Shown here: piece after piece, positions 4,907-6,033 of the stretch
How the letters are laid out: each line of letters begins with the position of its first letter
How positions within the stretch are numbered: position 1 is the first letter of the stretch
Source: Candidatus Shapirobacteria bacterium
GTDB taxonomy: Bacteria > Patescibacteriota > Microgenomatia > UBA12405
Direction: 5' to 3'
Length of the DNA: 6,033 bases
NCBI GenBank assembly: GCA_009885205.1
Contig: VFLE01000011.1
Span: 1-6,033 of the forward strand
Program-made: the position numbers and the translations under genes
The notes under the pieces: generated by a model
What the model was told of the DNA's origin: nothing
Database searches by the model: none
Seen by the model: only the letters and a program-made list of their open reading frames with translations

Positions 4907-5207
4907 AAGTTGCTTTGGCGATAGCGGTTTTGGCGTTGACGAATGCCCAAGACGCCGCCGTTCCGTGCCCGGTATGCCCGGCTCGGTTGTACTCATCTTG
5001 CAACGGCCCGAGGCAGGCTTGTAATGCGGCCAGCAACTCCGGGACGTTCCTCGCCAGCCTGACAAGTTCTAGCACGGCGGCGTGGTCCCCGTTGTAGCGC
5101 TCGCAGGTATCGCACCGCTCGCCGTTGTTTAGAACGCCGGGAGCGGGGCCGTCCGCGCACGCTTTGCATTTTACGGCGCGCTTGGGTTTGATTTTTGAAT
5201 GGTCCAT
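4890..5207 (-). CDS. Small phage-type protein with a CxxC-CxxC zinc-ribbon motif, 105 aa
   Basis: A basic start (MDHSKIKPKR) leads into two CxxC knuckles, C14-C17 and C32-C35, spaced as in a small zinc ribbon and so probably binding one metal ion. The rest (about 40-105) is helical, with VPELLAALQACLGPLQDEYN and a C-terminal ASWAFVNAKTAIAKA. That helical pattern is common in small uncharacterised phage and prophage proteins. The start at 5207 is supported by AAGGA 5 nt upstream and a promoter at 5245-5273; an ATG at 5276 lies upstream of that promoter's start site. It is the first gene of the small-gene block and clearly more GC-rich than what follows. Nucleic-acid or protein binding is possible but unproven. 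Confidence 0.78.
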   Translation of the reverse strand: MDHSKIKPKRAVKCKACADGPAPGVLNNGERCDTCERYNGDHAAVLELVRLARNVPELLAALQACLGPLQDEYNRAGHTGHGTAASWAFVNAKTAIAKATYVPIK

Positions 5208-5244
5208 TTTGTTCCTTTTGATTAGTTTTTCCGTTACAAGAGAT

Positions 5245-5273
5245 AGACTACCAGAGCCCCGCAGGCCCGTCAA
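5245..5273 (-). promoter_or_regulatory. Sigma70-like promoter of the small-gene block
   Basis: The minus strand has TTGACG (5268-5273), a 17-bp spacer and TAGTCT (5245-5250). Transcription would start near 5238, giving a leader of about 30 nt that contains the AAGGA of the gene at 4890-5207. It follows the non-coding gap and a possible terminator. Confidence 0.55.
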
Positions 5274-5281
5274 CAATTAAG

Positions 5282-5329
5282 AAAAATAAAAATCAGCACC
5301 ATCAGAGCCTCTTTGGCACAAGTTGTGCT
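5282..5329 (-). terminator. Possible terminator after the structured region
   Basis: On the minus strand AGCAC (5325-5329) can pair with GTGCT (5295-5299) around a loop holding a smaller GCC/GGC stem, followed by GATTTTTATTTTTC. The T-rich tract is convincing but the stem is short with a large loop. An alternative local palindrome (5316-5328) competes with it. Confidence 0.38.
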
Positions 5330-5332
5330 CTC

Positions 5333-5508
5333 TTAAATTACTCCCATATAAAAACAAATCAACTAAAGGGAAGATGTAGTATGCCGGGGGGCTCTCTTTC
5401 TTGATCTACTTTATTAAAGAATTTCCCAAATAAGAATACTATGCCTCTTTGCCCCTCTTTTTCTTATTTTCGTTCTTATTGATTCGTTTCTATAGGGGAG
5501 TAATTTAA
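5333..5508 (-). ncRNA. Candidate structured RNA or inverted-repeat element, 176 nt
   Basis: This non-coding stretch is bounded by a long inverted repeat: 5333-5367 opposite 5474-5508. The outermost 13 bp match perfectly. Over all 35 positions there are 29 Watson-Crick pairs, two true mismatches (5346, 5364) and four positions (5351, 5356, 5363, 5366) that are A-C mismatches in plus-strand RNA but G-U pairs in minus-strand RNA. Minus is also the direction of every gene here. Inside is a perfect 9-bp helix (5428-5436 with 5461-5469) whose 24-nt loop holds GGGGC, complementary to GCCCC further 3' in the RNA, which could form a pseudoknot. A degenerate direct repeat of about 35 bp occupies the interior. 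No known RNA family is recognised. A MITE-like element with terminal repeats is the main alternative. Confidence 0.45.
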
Positions 5509-5517
5509 AAAGCTTTA

Positions 5518-5601
5518 TTAGTAATGGGTAGATATAACAAACAAAACTACCCCAAGTAAAATCAAAATAAATCGAAAATCTTCCCGGTCTTCTTTTGACA
5601 T
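5518..5601 (-). CDS. Putative single-span membrane microprotein, 27 aa
   Basis: The frame starts at ATG 5601 and stops at TAA 5518, 9 bases after the GP88-like gene ends. The product has a charged N-terminus (MSKEDREDFR) and one strongly hydrophobic stretch, FILILLGVVLFVIS (11-24), ending THY. That is the layout of a tiny inner-membrane protein. No Shine-Dalgarno sequence is visible, as with most small genes here, so translation may depend on the upstream gene. It could be a small phage membrane peptide. A holin role cannot be claimed from one short span. The short length leaves chance as an explanation. Confidence 0.45.
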   Translation of the reverse strand: MSKEDREDFRFILILLGVVLFVISTHY

Positions 5602-5610
5602 AAAAGATTA

Positions 5611-6033
5611 TCAATGCTGTTTGTAAGTCACGACGGGGACATCTTGAAGCCAGCAAGCCCTACAAGTCAGGCACTTCCCCCCTTGGCTTGAACTTGGGCA
5701 ATTGAACCCGGCCTTGGTTACTCCGGAAGCTACCGCCCCGTATTTTCGAGCAAGAGCAATCGGAGCTTCGCCTTCTATCATATAGGCTGACAGGCGCACA
5801 GTCAAATTAGATGGAAAAGCTCCGTTCTTTTTGACATAATTTGCGACAATCAAATACTCCCTAGTAGGAAGCCAGAAAGTAATCGTTGGCAAGTTTCGGG
5901 CCACTTGGGCGATGTTTTCGAGCATTTTGAGGGATTGGAGGTCGCCAGAGTCGAAAAACCTGAAGTAGCCGCTCCCCTCCGTGCCCCCAATGGCCACAGT
6001 CATGGCTTCAATCCATCGCTCGTTTTTGAGCCC
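5611..6033 (-). CDS. Gene-product-88-like phage protein, N-terminus beyond the window
   Basis: The last 140 residues are present and the frame stays open to the window edge. The ATG at 6003 is internal, since ten in-frame codons precede it. GYFRFFDSGDLQSLKMLENI, then ARNLPTITFWLPTREY and a C-terminal cysteine cluster (C-x8-C-x2-C-x2-C, ending CRACW) match the pattern I know for phage Gene product 88 domain proteins: a sGD motif in a strand, a helix, a second strand, and clustered cysteines that probably bind a metal or iron-sulfur cluster. The family is found in phages and plasmids and its function is not established. The usual upstream half of the domain should lie just outside the window. 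A 27-aa gene follows 9 bases after its stop. Confidence 0.75.
   Translation of the reverse strand, partial: GLKNERWIEAMTVAIGGTEGSGYFRFFDSGDLQSLKMLENIAQVARNLPTITFWLPTREYLIVANYVKKNGAFPSNLTVRLSAYMIEGEAPIALARKYGAVASGVTKAGFNCPSSSQGGKCLTCRACWLQDVPVVTYKQH

Noticed and set aside
5266..5303. Ten-codon hydrophobic frame starting ATG-GTG-CTG on the minus strand
   Set aside because: It is too short to support, and it coincides with the T-rich tract of a possible terminator and the -35 box.
5300..5320. CUGAUG in minus-strand RNA as part of a hammerhead ribozyme
   Set aside because: The required CUGANGA core and the partner GAAA stem arrangement are not present.
5414..5656. Minus-strand frame of 80 codons overlapping the end of the GP88-like gene
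   Set aside because: Its start lies inside the GP88-like gene, its codons cross the structured inverted-repeat region, and the product is an unremarkable basic sequence. A different frame gives the better 27-aa gene.
1..6033. CRISPR array, tRNA gene, rRNA gene or insertion sequence
   Set aside because: No regularly spaced palindromic repeats, cloverleaf, rRNA-like segment or transposase was seen. The tandem array at the left edge has no spacers, and the inverted repeat at 5333-5508 encloses no transposase.

Overview
The window reads as accessory DNA of a bacterial mobile element, most likely a phage, prophage or plasmid. All supported genes lie on the minus strand and most encode proteins under 110 residues. 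Two larger genes belong to families typical of phages and plasmids: a Gene-product-88-like protein cut off by the right edge, and a DUF932 (phage/plasmid-like, TIGR03299-type) protein at the left end. The host cannot be fixed from the sequence. The lysozyme-like gene resembles proteins I associate with Verrucomicrobiota and Planctomycetota, but this is a weak hint. Composition is mosaic: the DUF932 gene, its neighbour at 1498-2028 and the CxxC gene at 4890-5207 are GC-rich, while the small genes and intergenic DNA are AT-rich.

Reading in the direction of transcription, right to left: (1) 5518-6033 holds the end of the GP88-like gene and then a 27-residue single-span membrane peptide. (2) 5282-5517 is non-coding. 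It contains a long inverted repeat (5333-5508) whose mismatches become G-U pairs in minus-strand RNA, then a possible terminator and a sigma70-like promoter. (3) 3057-5207 is a packed run of about nine small genes. Several junctions are TGA-T-ATG, and five starts share GATATGAAA instead of a ribosome-binding site. (4) 2218-3056 holds an exported lysozyme-like protein, a short TTG-start gene with the window's best Shine-Dalgarno sequence, and a 65-residue gene that looks leaderless; a terminator ends the block. (5) 1445-2142 holds a 176-residue unknown protein behind an inverted-repeat regulatory region, closed by a terminator. (6) 1-1426 holds the DUF932 gene behind a leader of about 315 nt, closed by a terminator and followed by 14-bp tandem repeats.

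The layout suggests at least four or five transcription units in one direction. The small-gene block appears to be translated by coupling. Only the lysozyme-like gene has an inferable biochemical role. The most unusual item is the structured, apparently untranslated segment at 5333-5508.
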